Positions 30,718 through 37,873 of a stretch of DNA of 64,000 bases are shown in pieces. The notes below the pieces were generated by a model, which was not told the origin of the DNA, made no database searches, and saw only the letters and a program-made list of their open reading frames with translations. The stretch's first letter is position 1. Every line of letters begins with the position of its first letter. Source of the DNA: an uncultured Prevotella sp. Its GTDB lineage: Bacteria; Bacteroidota; Bacteroidia; Bacteroidales; Bacteroidaceae. The stretch is from NCBI GenBank assembly GCA_944320305.1, contig CALUGW010000009.1, forward strand, positions 1 to 64,000. Direction: 5' to 3'. Made by a program: the position numbers and the translations under genes.

Positions 30718-33486
30718 TCAGTGCGCCTCAAGCCAGTTGGCGCCCCAGCCGCAGTCGGCCACGAGGGGCACCCGCATCTCGAAGGCGCCCTGCATCTCCT
30801 CGATGACGATGCGCTCCACAAGCTCTTTCTCCTCGGGCAGGACGCTGAAGTTCAGCTCGTCGTGCACCTGCAGGATCATCTTCGAGCGCACGCCCTCGGC
30901 CCTGAAGCGGTTGTGGATGCGTATCATGGCCACCTTGATGATGTCGGCGGCGGTGCCCTGTATGGGCGCGTTGATGGCGTTGCGCTCGGCGAAGCCGCGC
31001 ACGGTGGCGTTGCGCGAGTTGATGTCGGGCAGGTAGCGGCGGCGGCCGAAGAGCGTCTCCACGTAGCCTTGGGCGCGGGCCTGCTCCTTGACGCTCTCCA
31101 TGTAGTCGCGCACGCGGGGGAAGGTGTCGAAGTAGCCGTCGATGAGCTGCCGCGCCTCGTCGCGGCTGATGTCGAGCCGCTCGGCCAGTCCGAATACCGT
31201 TATGCCGTAGATGATGCCGAAGTTGGCCCGCTTGGCCTTGGTGCGCTGCTCGCGCGTGACCTCGCCGATGGGCACCTTGTAGATGCGGGCGGCCGTGGCG
31301 GCGTGGATGTCGTGGCCCTCGCGGAATGCCTCGGTCATGTTGTCGTCGCCGCTGAGGTGGGCCATGACGCGCAGCTCTATCTGGCTGTAGTCGGCCGAGA
31401 AGAACAGGCAGCCCGGCTCGGGCACGAAGGCCTTGCGTATCTCCTTGCCGTCCTCGCCGCGCACGGGTATGTTCTGCAGGTTGGGTTCGCTCGACGAGAG
31501 GCGACCGGTGGCCGTGACGGCCTGGTTGTAGGACGTGTGGATGTGGCCCGTGCGGGGGTTGACGAGCCTGGGCAGGGCGTCCACGTAGGTGCTGAGCAGC
31601 TTCTTCAGCCCGCGGAACTCCAGTATGCGGGGCACAATCTCGCTGCGCCCGCGCAGGTCCTGGAGCACCTCCTCGCTGGTGACGTACTGCCCGCTCTTGG
31701 TCTTCTTGGGCTTGTCAATGATCTTCAGGCGGTCGAAGAGCACCTCGCCCACCTGCTTGGGCGACGAGATGTTGAACTCCGCGCCGGCCAGGCTGTAGAC
31801 CGTCTGCTCCACGTCGCGCATCCGGGCGGTGAGTATGGCCGACGTCTCGGCCAGCGAGGCGGTGTCGAGCCTGACGCCCTCAAGCTCCATCGAGGCCAGC
31901 ACGGGCATCAGCGGCATCTCCATTTCGCGGAACAGCCGGTCGGCGCCCATGCGCCCCAGCTCCGGCTCAAGGCGGTTCTTGAGCCTCAGGGTCACGTCGG
32001 CGTCTTCGGCGGCGTAGTCGCAGACATCCTCCGGCGGCACGTCGCGCATTGACTTCTGGCGCTTGCCCCTGGGGCCGATAAGCTCCTCGATGTGCACGGT
32101 GCGGTAGCCGAGGAGCGTCTCGGCCATGTAGTCCATGTTGTGGTGAAGCTCGGGCTGCAGCAGATAGTGGGCCAGCATGGTGTCGAACATGGGGCCGGCC
32201 AGGCTCACGCCGTAGCCCGCCAGCACCTCGAGGTCGTACTTGAGGTTCTGCCCTATCTTGAGTATCGAGGGATGTTCATACAGCGGTTTGAATATGTTAA
32301 CAATCTTTTGGGCCTCTTCACGGTCTGCCGCCACAGGCACGTAGAACGCCTTGCCTTCCTCGGCGGCAAAGCTCAGCCCCACGAGTTCTGCCCCGACAGC
32401 CTGCGTTGAAGTGGTTTCTGTGTCTATGCTCAGCTCTTGTTTTGTCAATAAAAAGTCACGAAGAGAAATCATATCGTTCTCACTGACAGCCATTTTGTAG
32501 TCATGAGGCGTGGTGAAAATGCTTTCAAGCCCGGCTGATTCAGGAGTTTCTGTGCCGTCGCCCGGATTTAAGCCGAAGAGGTCGGGCTGCAAATTACTGT
32601 TTGTTTGCTTATTTTCCGTTTTTTTAAGAATGCGGTTTTTGAAGCTCTTGAACTCCAGCTCATCGAACAGTTCGCCCAGCCGGGCCTCGTCGGGCTGGGC
32701 CACTCTGAGCGCGTCGAGGTCCAGCTCGACGGGGGCGTCGGTCTTGATGGTGGCCAGGAACTTGGAGAAGCGAATCTTGTCGGCGTTCTCCTCGATTTTC
32801 TTCTTGAGCGCTCCCTTGAGCCTGTCGGTTGAGGCGAGCAGCCCCTCCACGCTGCCGAACTCGGCGATGAGCTTCGCGGCGGTCTTCTCGCCCACGCCCG
32901 GGCAGCCCGGAATGTTGTCGGCCGAGTCGCCCATCAGGCCGAGCAGGTCTGTCACCTGGGCGGGCGAGGCGATGCCGTACTTGGCCTCCACCTCCTCAGG
33001 CCCCATCACCTCGTAGCCGGCGTCGCCGTAGCGCGGGCGGTACATCCGCACGTTCGGGCCCACGAGCTGGGCGTAGTCCTTGTCGGGGGTGAGCATGAAG
33101 GTCTGCACCCCGGCCCCGGCGGCCTTGGCGGCGAGCGTGCCTATCACGTCGTCGGCCTCGTAGCCGTCGGCCTCGAGGATTGGTATGCGGTAGGCTCGCA
33201 GTATGTCCTTGATGATGGGTACGGCCCGCCTGATGTCCTCGGGGCACGCCTCGCGCTGCGCCTTGTACTCGGGGAAGGCCTCGTGGCGGAATGTCGGGCC
33301 GGCGGGATCGAAGGCCACGCCGATGTGCGAGGGCTTCTCGCGGGTCAGCACCTCGTTGAGCGTGTTCACAAAGCCCATGACGGCCGATGTGTTCAGCCCT
33401 TTGGAGTTTATCCGGGGGTTCTTGATGAATGCGTAGTAAGCGCGGTAGATGAGCGCGTAGGCGTCCAAAAGAAACAATTTCTCCAT
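30718..33486 (-). CDS. polA: DNA polymerase I
   Basis: A 922-residue family A polymerase for Okazaki-fragment processing and excision repair. The N-terminal 5' nuclease (about 1-290) has FLLDAYALIYRAYYA and GDSADNIPGCPGVGEKTA. The 3'-5' exonuclease region keeps its DxE (SIDTETTS), so proofreading is probably intact. The polymerase domain shows SADYSQIELRVMAHLSGD (motif A), RTKAKRANFGIIYGI (motif B) and LQVHDELNF (motif C). Length is normal. It is transcribed away from the prenyl-synthase gene, with an 85-bp shared upstream region. Confidence 0.96.
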   Translation of the reverse strand: MEKLFLLDAYALIYRAYYAFIKNPRINSKGLNTSAVMGFVNTLNEVLTREKPSHIGVAFDPAGPTFRHEAFPEYKAQREACPEDIRRAVPIIKDILRAYRIPILEADGYEADDVIGTLAAKAAGAGVQTFMLTPDKDYAQLVGPNVRMYRPRYGDAGYEVMGPEEVEAKYGIASPAQVTDLLGLMGDSADNIPGCPGVGEKTAAKLIAEFGSVEGLLASTDRLKGALKKKIEENADKIRFSKFLATIKTDAPVELDLDALRVAQPDEARLGELFDELEFKSFKNRILKKTENKQTNSNLQPDLFGLNPGDGTETPESAGLESIFTTPHDYKMAVSENDMISLRDFLLTKQELSIDTETTSTQAVGAELVGLSFAAEEGKAFYVPVAADREEAQKIVNIFKPLYEHPSILKIGQNLKYDLEVLAGYGVSLAGPMFDTMLAHYLLQPELHHNMDYMAETLLGYRTVHIEELIGPRGKRQKSMRDVPPEDVCDYAAEDADVTLRLKNRLEPELGRMGADRLFREMEMPLMPVLASMELEGVRLDTASLAETSAILTARMRDVEQTVYSLAGAEFNISSPKQVGEVLFDRLKIIDKPKKTKSGQYVTSEEVLQDLRGRSEIVPRILEFRGLKKLLSTYVDALPRLVNPRTGHIHTSYNQAVTATGRLSSSEPNLQNIPVRGEDGKEIRKAFVPEPGCLFFSADYSQIELRVMAHLSGDDNMTEAFREGHDIHAATAARIYKVPIGEVTREQRTKAKRANFGIIYGITVFGLAERLDISRDEARQLIDGYFDTFPRVRDYMESVKEQARAQGYVETLFGRRRYLPDINSRNATVRGFAERNAINAPIQGTAADIIKVAMIRIHNRFRAEGVRSKMILQVHDELNFSVLPEEKELVERIVIEEMQGAFEMRVPLVADCGWGANWLEAH

Positions 33487-33571
33487 CTTTGTGTCTTTTT
33501 AATGCGTAAAATTACTAAAATAATTCCGCATAATCCGATAAAATAACTACTTTTGTATCAAATTTCGGATA

Positions 33572-34549
33572 ATGGACTATTTATCACTCATCAAGGAGCC
33601 GATAGAAAAGGAACTGGGGGAGTTTAACGCGCTTTTCAACGCTTCCATGACCCACACCGACGGAATGCTCTCGCAGGCTCTGGCCCACATCAGGCAGAAG
33701 GCGGGCAAGCGCATGCGCCCGATGCTGATACTGCTGGCGGCGCGCAACTACGGCGCGGTGACGGCGGCGACGCAGAACTCGGCCGTGGGGCTGGAGCTGC
33801 TGCACACGGCGAGCCTCGTGCACGACGACGTGGTGGACGAGAGCGCCGAGCGCCGGGGGCAGGCCTCGCTCAACGCCACCTACAACAACAAGGTGGCGGT
33901 GCTCGTGGGCGACTATCTGCTCTCCACGGCTCTGCTGCACGTCTCGCTCACCGGCAACCAGGCCATCGTGCAGTATCTGGCCGAGCTGGGCCGCACGCTG
34001 GCCAGCGGCGAGATTCTGCAGCTGTCCAATATCCGCAACCAGGACATATCGGAGGAGGTCTACTATCAGGTGATCCGCCAGAAGACGGCGGCGCTCTTCG
34101 AGGCGTGCTGCGCCATCGGGGCGCTCTCGGCGGGGGCCTCCGGGGCCGGCATCGAGGCCGCGAAGGACTTCGGCCGCAACCTCGGCATGGCCTTCCAGAT
34201 TCGCGACGACATCTTCGACTACTTCCCGTCTGCCGACATAGGCAAGCCCACGGGCAACGACATGGCCGAGGGAAAGCTCACACTGCCGGCCATCCACGCC
34301 CTCAACACCACCGGCGACGAGGCCATGGCGGCCATTGCCCGGCGCGTGAAGGAGGGCACGGTGACGCCCGGTGAAATCGCCGCTTTGGTGGAATTCACCA
34401 AGGAAAACGGCGGAATTGAGTATGCCCGGCGGCGCATGGAGGAGCTGCGCGGCCTGTGCCTCGGCTTCATCGGCGCCAACGTGGCCGACGGCGGCATAGC
34501 GCGCGCCCTGACGGCTTACGTCGATTTTGTGATTGACAGGGAGAAGTGA
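33572..34549 (+). CDS. Polyprenyl synthetase (octaprenyl-diphosphate synthase type)
   Basis: A 325-residue trans-prenyltransferase that condenses isopentenyl diphosphate onto allylic diphosphates, probably making the side chain of menaquinone. The two aspartate-rich motifs are LVHDDVVDES (85-89) and FQIRDDIFDYF (212-216); GKRMRP (45-50) binds diphosphate. No bulky pair sits directly before the first motif (HTASLVHDD), which fits a long-chain product. TACTTTTG at 33548-33555 is the -7 element. The gene converges on the four-helix-bundle gene. Confidence 0.9.
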   Translation: MDYLSLIKEPIEKELGEFNALFNASMTHTDGMLSQALAHIRQKAGKRMRPMLILLAARNYGAVTAATQNSAVGLELLHTASLVHDDVVDESAERRGQASLNATYNNKVAVLVGDYLLSTALLHVSLTGNQAIVQYLAELGRTLASGEILQLSNIRNQDISEEVYYQVIRQKTAALFEACCAIGALSAGASGAGIEAAKDFGRNLGMAFQIRDDIFDYFPSADIGKPTGNDMAEGKLTLPAIHALNTTGDEAMAAIARRVKEGTVTPGEIAALVEFTKENGGIEYARRRMEELRGLCLGFIGANVADGGIARALTAYVDFVIDREK

Positions 34550-34570
34550 GGGATTTTTTTACAGACCTTC

Positions 34571-34618
34571 CGGCTTATAAGACCTATGGGTCTTACAGGC
34601 CTTATAAGTCTTATGACC
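34571..34618. repeat. 9-nt array, left flank of the four-helix-bundle gene
   Basis: Five exact 9-nt units: GGCTTATAA, GACCTATGG, GTCTTACAG, GCCTTATAA, GTCTTATGA (34572-34616). Read against the reverse complement of the array at 35253-35310, units 1 to 4 match in 9, 6, 5 and 8 of 9 positions, so the two flanks are inverted repeats. Confidence 0.8.
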
Positions 34619-34654
34619 GTGGATGATTCTTGTGCTCCGGTGGCAATCGGCGTG

Positions 34655-35230
34655 TCACGGCTTGCTGCCATTGCGCCTGCGCCATTCCATCCGGGCCCGG
34701 TACATTTCCTCTCGGATGCCACCTTGCTCCATGAAATCCTTTTTCAGGCGGTCAATGAGTTTCTTGAGAAAAGTGTCGGTCTGGTGGATTAGGGTGATGG
34801 CGATGTTGGCCACAGTCTCGTCAGAGCGTATCTTGACGGCCTTGCGGTAGTAAGCGCTGTCGTTGTGTCTGGCGCATACAGCCCTTGCTTGCACAGCCTT
34901 GGCCGATGACAGCGGCCAAAGCTCTTTTTCCCTCACCCTTAAATAGTCTTCGTAATCAACCAGTAGTTCCTGCAGGCTGGCCTTGGCCACATTTATAAGT
35001 TTCAGTTCTGTCTCTTTAGAAGCGGTGCTTGCCGCGCACCCCTCGGCTATGTTTTGCTTGCATGAGCGTGCGGCCTGCACCATCTGGTCGATGGTCCTGT
35101 CGCCTTTTTCAAGGTACTTGTGTGCAAAATAGAATGTTACATCGTACACGCATTCTGCCTTTTGATAGGCTTTCAGATTGCGGTAGTTGCCGCGGTTGGG
35201 CAGAAACTGCTGTATTTGTGGCTCGCTCAT
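34655..35230 (-). CDS. Four-helix-bundle protein (S23/Avd-like) with suffix domain
   Basis: A 191-residue protein of the four-helix-bundle family first known from ORFs in 23S rRNA intervening sequences, structurally related to the Avd protein of diversity-generating retroelements. The core motif is QMVQAARSCKQNIAEG (49-64), preceded by LKAYQKAECVYDVTFYFAHKYL; residues from about 100 form the extra suffix region (ELWPLSSAKAVQARAVCARHND and KKLIDRLKKDFMEQGGIREEMYRARMEWRRR). The protein is basic and likely binds RNA. By eye its base composition is less GC-rich than that of its neighbours. It stands between two inverted 9-nt repeat arrays and between two genes that converge on it. Confidence 0.85.
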   Translation of the reverse strand: MSEPQIQQFLPNRGNYRNLKAYQKAECVYDVTFYFAHKYLEKGDRTIDQMVQAARSCKQNIAEGCAASTASKETELKLINVAKASLQELLVDYEDYLRVREKELWPLSSAKAVQARAVCARHNDSAYYRKAVKIRSDETVANIAITLIHQTDTFLKKLIDRLKKDFMEQGGIREEMYRARMEWRRRNGSKP

Positions 35231-35252
35231 TTCTTTGTTTTATTGTGTTATG

Positions 35253-35310
35253 GTCTTTATAGGGCCTATGGGGCTTATAGGCCTTATAAGCCTGATAGGG
35301 GCCATAGGCC
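35253..35310. repeat. 9-nt array, right flank of the four-helix-bundle gene
   Basis: Six exact 9-nt units (GTCTTTATA, GGGCCTATG, GGGCTTATA, GGCCTTATA, AGCCTGATA, GGGGCCATA) between the four-helix-bundle gene start and the 3' end of deoC. Complementary to the left flank array at 34571-34618. Confidence 0.8.
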
Positions 35311-35330
35311 CTTGGCTGTTTCTTGTTTCC

Positions 35331-36263
35331 TCAGAAGAACCTCGTCTCCTCGCCCACAATCTCGCTGAGCAGCTGGTTGGCCAGGCGGCTGGTGCCGAGG
35401 CGGAACCACCGGGCGGTGAGCCATTTTTCGCCCAGAAGCTCTTTCGCGATGGTGTAGTGGATAAGTGCGTCGGTGACGGAATTGAGGCCGCCAGCGGGCT
35501 TGAAACCCACCTGTATGCCCGTCTGGTCGTGGTACTCCCTGATGGCCTGGCACATCACGTAGGCCGCCTCGGGCGTGGCGGCGGGCTGCAGCTTGCCCGT
35601 GGACGTCTTGATGAAGTCGGCCCCGGCGTACATGGCCAGCAGCGCGGCGCGCTTTATGTTGGCCGCCGTCTTGAGGCATCCCGTCTCGAGGATGACCTTC
35701 ATGGGGCGCTCGCCGCAGACGGCCTTCAGCTCGCCGAGGTCGTCGCTCAGCCCCTCGTAGTCGCCGCTGAGGTACTTGCCCACGGGCATCACCGTGTCTA
35801 TCTCGGTGGCGCCGTCGCCGATGGCCAGGGCGGTCTCGGCCACCTTGACCTCCTGGAACGTCTGCGACGAGGGGAAGCCGCCCGTCACGCAGGCTATGCC
35901 CACGCCCTCCACCTCGAGCGACTGGCTCACGGTGCGGGCGAAGCAGGGGTAGACGCACAGGGTGGCCACGTGCGGCAGGTCGGGGTGGGCGTCCTCAAAC
36001 TGGTTGACGCGCTCGGTCAGCGCCAGGATGCTCTCGTCGGAGTCGGTGGTATTGAGCGATGTCAGCTCGATGCAGCCCATGAGGAACCGCTTTACCTCCG
36101 GCGTGTCGTTCTCGTGCACTTTCTCGGCTATGAGCTTCCTCACGGCCTCCCTCACGCTCTCGTCAGAGATGCCGGTGTCATACTTTGCCAGCGCCTCGTC
36201 GTACTTGCTCATGCGCGGCTCCGCGCCGTGGCGGTGCGCGCTGTCGTTGTGGTTGTCAGTCAT
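35331..36263 (-). CDS. deoC: Deoxyribose-phosphate aldolase
   Basis: A class I aldolase splitting 2-deoxyribose 5-phosphate into glyceraldehyde 3-phosphate and acetaldehyde. The Schiff-base lysine is K219 (ADFIKTSTGK), with K255 (VGFKPAGG) and D156 (TEIDTVMP) completing the catalytic set. At 310 residues it is of the longer Bacteroidales type. The ATG at 36263 overlaps the mazG-like gene by 8 bp; an alternative start at 36212 (MSKYDEALAKY) has GGAG upstream and looks like the start of homologues. It is the last gene of a dtd-mazG-deoC operon and converges with the prenyl-synthase gene, with the four-helix-bundle element between. Confidence 0.92.
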   Translation of the reverse strand: MTDNHNDSAHRHGAEPRMSKYDEALAKYDTGISDESVREAVRKLIAEKVHENDTPEVKRFLMGCIELTSLNTTDSDESILALTERVNQFEDAHPDLPHVATLCVYPCFARTVSQSLEVEGVGIACVTGGFPSSQTFQEVKVAETALAIGDGATEIDTVMPVGKYLSGDYEGLSDDLGELKAVCGERPMKVILETGCLKTAANIKRAALLAMYAGADFIKTSTGKLQPAATPEAAYVMCQAIREYHDQTGIQVGFKPAGGLNSVTDALIHYTIAKELLGEKWLTARWFRLGTSRLANQLLSEIVGEETRFF

Positions 36264-36597
36264 TATCGGTCAGTTTTTTGTTGTTTACGTGTCTGTTCCT
36301 GTCTCTCTCGGTCTTTTTCGCCATGTTGCGGCGCAGCTCCTCGGTCAGGTCGGTGCCCGTCTGGTTGGCTATGCAGAGCAGCACCCACAGCACGTCGGCC
36401 AGCTCGTCGCCCAAGTTGGCCCGCTCGCCGGGCTTGAAGCTCTGCTCGCCGTAGGTGCGGGCGATGACGCGGGCCAGCTCGCCCACCTCCTCGGTGAGCA
36501 CGGCCATGTTGGTAAGCTCGGAGAAGTAGCGCACGCCGTAGGTCTTTATCCATTGGTCAACGAGCCGCTGCGCCTCGCGGATGGTTATTTCGTCCAT
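36256..36597 (-). CDS. MazG-like nucleotide pyrophosphohydrolase
   Basis: A 113-residue all-alpha NTP pyrophosphohydrolase with metal-binding helices LTEEVGELARVI (E36, E37, E40) and GDELADVLWVL (E65, D68). Members hydrolyse (d)NTPs, often aberrant ones, to the monophosphate and pyrophosphate. Here it lies between a D-aminoacyl-tRNA deacylase and deoC on one transcript, consistent with a clean-up or salvage group. The C-terminal KKTERDRNRHVNNK is basic and unstructured. Confidence 0.85.
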   Translation of the reverse strand: MDEITIREAQRLVDQWIKTYGVRYFSELTNMAVLTEEVGELARVIARTYGEQSFKPGERANLGDELADVLWVLLCIANQTGTDLTEELRRNMAKKTERDRNRHVNNKKLTDND

Positions 36598-36651
36598 TGT
36601 TGTTGCTTGTTTTTCGGTAATGTTTTGTTTGCTTTTCGGTGCACAGGGCGC

Positions 36652-37104
36652 TCACTCCTTGTTCTTCGTGTCCATGCAGATGGTCACGGGGCCGTCGTTG
36701 ACCAGCTCCACCTTCATGTCGGCGCCGAACTCGCCCGTGGCCACGGGGCGGCCCGCGGCGGCCGACATGGCGCGGCAGAAGTAGTCGTAGAGCGGCACGG
36801 CGAGGTCGTGGCCGGCGGCGCGGATCCACGAGGGGCGGTTGCCCTTCTTGTAGGATGCCATGAGCGTGAACTGGCTCACCACCATCACCTCGCCGCCAAC
36901 GTCACTGAGGGGCAGGTTCATCACGCCGTCGGCGTCGTCGAAGACGCGCAGCGCGGCAATCTTCCTCACCAGCCAGTCGGCGTCATCGCGGGTGTCGTCG
37001 TGGCCTATGCCCAGCAGGACCACGAAGCCCGGGCCGATGGCCGACCTTACGCTTCCGCCTATTGTCACTTGCGCGCGGCTCACGCGCTGTATCACTGTTC
37101 TCAT
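36652..37104 (-). CDS. dtd: D-aminoacyl-tRNA deacylase
   Basis: A 150-residue homodimeric enzyme that frees tRNA from mischarged D-amino acids and glycine. The catalytic motifs are VVSQFTLMA (77-81 SQFTL) and the cross-subunit LVNDGPVTICMD with the Gly-Pro pair near 140. MRTVIQRVSRAQVTIGG is the conserved N-terminus. First gene of the dtd-mazG-deoC operon; the leader from the promoter at 37206-37236 is about 95 bases. Confidence 0.94.
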   Translation of the reverse strand: MRTVIQRVSRAQVTIGGSVRSAIGPGFVVLLGIGHDDTRDDADWLVRKIAALRVFDDADGVMNLPLSDVGGEVMVVSQFTLMASYKKGNRPSWIRAAGHDLAVPLYDYFCRAMSAAAGRPVATGEFGADMKVELVNDGPVTICMDTKNKE

Positions 37105-37205
37105 ATCGTTTTGTGTCTGTTTGTTGTCTGTCGCGTGCTTCAGCGGCTCCGCGCCGCCCGGGGGCGTCGGCCCGTTGTTGCGCCGGGGGCGCGGCGCCGA
37201 TACTG

Positions 37206-37236
37206 CAAAGATAGTGATTTTGGCTCTAAACTCAAA
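37206..37236 (-). promoter_or_regulatory. Promoter of the dtd-mazG-deoC operon
   Basis: Minus strand: TTTG (37233-37236), a 19-base spacer and TATCTTTG (37206-37213), a full consensus match, immediately beside the class-2 element copy E. Confidence 0.82.
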
Positions 37237-37244
37237 ATTTCGGG

Positions 37245-37860
37245 CGGCGATAGCAATTAAAAATTAAAGATTAAAAATTAAAAGAATTACCTGCGTGGCG
37301 GCCAGCAGCCAGTGCATCCGCCGTTCGGCGCAGCGGCCTCTCCCCACACAGGGGAGACGGAAGAAGAATTAAGAGTTAGGAATGAAGAATTAGGAGTTGG
37401 AAAAAAAGGCGGACTATGGCGCCGTTGTCTGTCTCCTGTCTCCAGCCTCCTGTCTCCTTGAATTTAACACTTCGTTTTCGGGTGAAATAGAATTTGGAAA
37501 CCGCTTTTTGCCCTCTCGGAATGCCCAAGATGTCCCGCTATTTTGCAAAAAGACCCATATTGCATCGCGATATAGGCCATATTGGAATGCGAAATGGCCT
37601 ATATCGCAGGGCGAAATGACCCTTCTCAGGGGGCCAAGAAAGGCCGTTTTGGGGCTGAAAAGGGGCGTTCCGGGGGCTGATTTTATTGCACAATAAGGCT
37701 AATTAGTCCAATAAGTCTAATTAGGCCAATGAGTTACAACTGCACACTCATATTGCCCGAATTTGCGGACGGGGGCAGATTGTTTTCAAATCCGCGAAAT
37801 TTCAGGGGGCAAAAAGCTTGGATTTTTAACAATGGTGAATTTGTATTAACGGGGGTGGGG
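37245..37860 (+). repeat. Class-2 intergenic element, copy E
   Basis: This fills the gap between dtd and uvrC. Order: AATTAAAAATTAAAG 7-nt units, GTGGCGG..GGCGCAGCGGCCTCTCCCC segment, GAAGAATTAAGAGTTAGG-type 7-nt units, TCTCCTG units, the box (37461-37490), the 22-nt array, TTATTGCACAAT, four 9-nt units (GGCTAATTA, GTCCAATAA, GTCTAATTA, GGCCAATGA), GAGTTACAACTGCACACTCATATTGCCC and GCGAAATTTCAGGG. It is copy D in opposite orientation. The two copies enclose polA to dtd (30.7-37.2 kb). Confidence 0.85.
37545..37632. repeat. 22-nt palindromic array E (4 units)
   Basis: Units start at 37545, 37567, 37589 and 37611, exactly 22 nt apart, with a degenerate unit on each side. GCGATATAGGCCAT and ATGGCCTATATCGC in neighbouring units pair as a 14-bp stem. 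Confidence 0.85.
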
Positions 37861-37873
37861 CGGCGGCTTCCGC

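Noticed and set aside
34655-35230. Diversity-generating retroelement
   Set aside because: The gene is Avd-like in fold family, but there is no reverse transcriptase gene and no template/variable repeat pair nearby.
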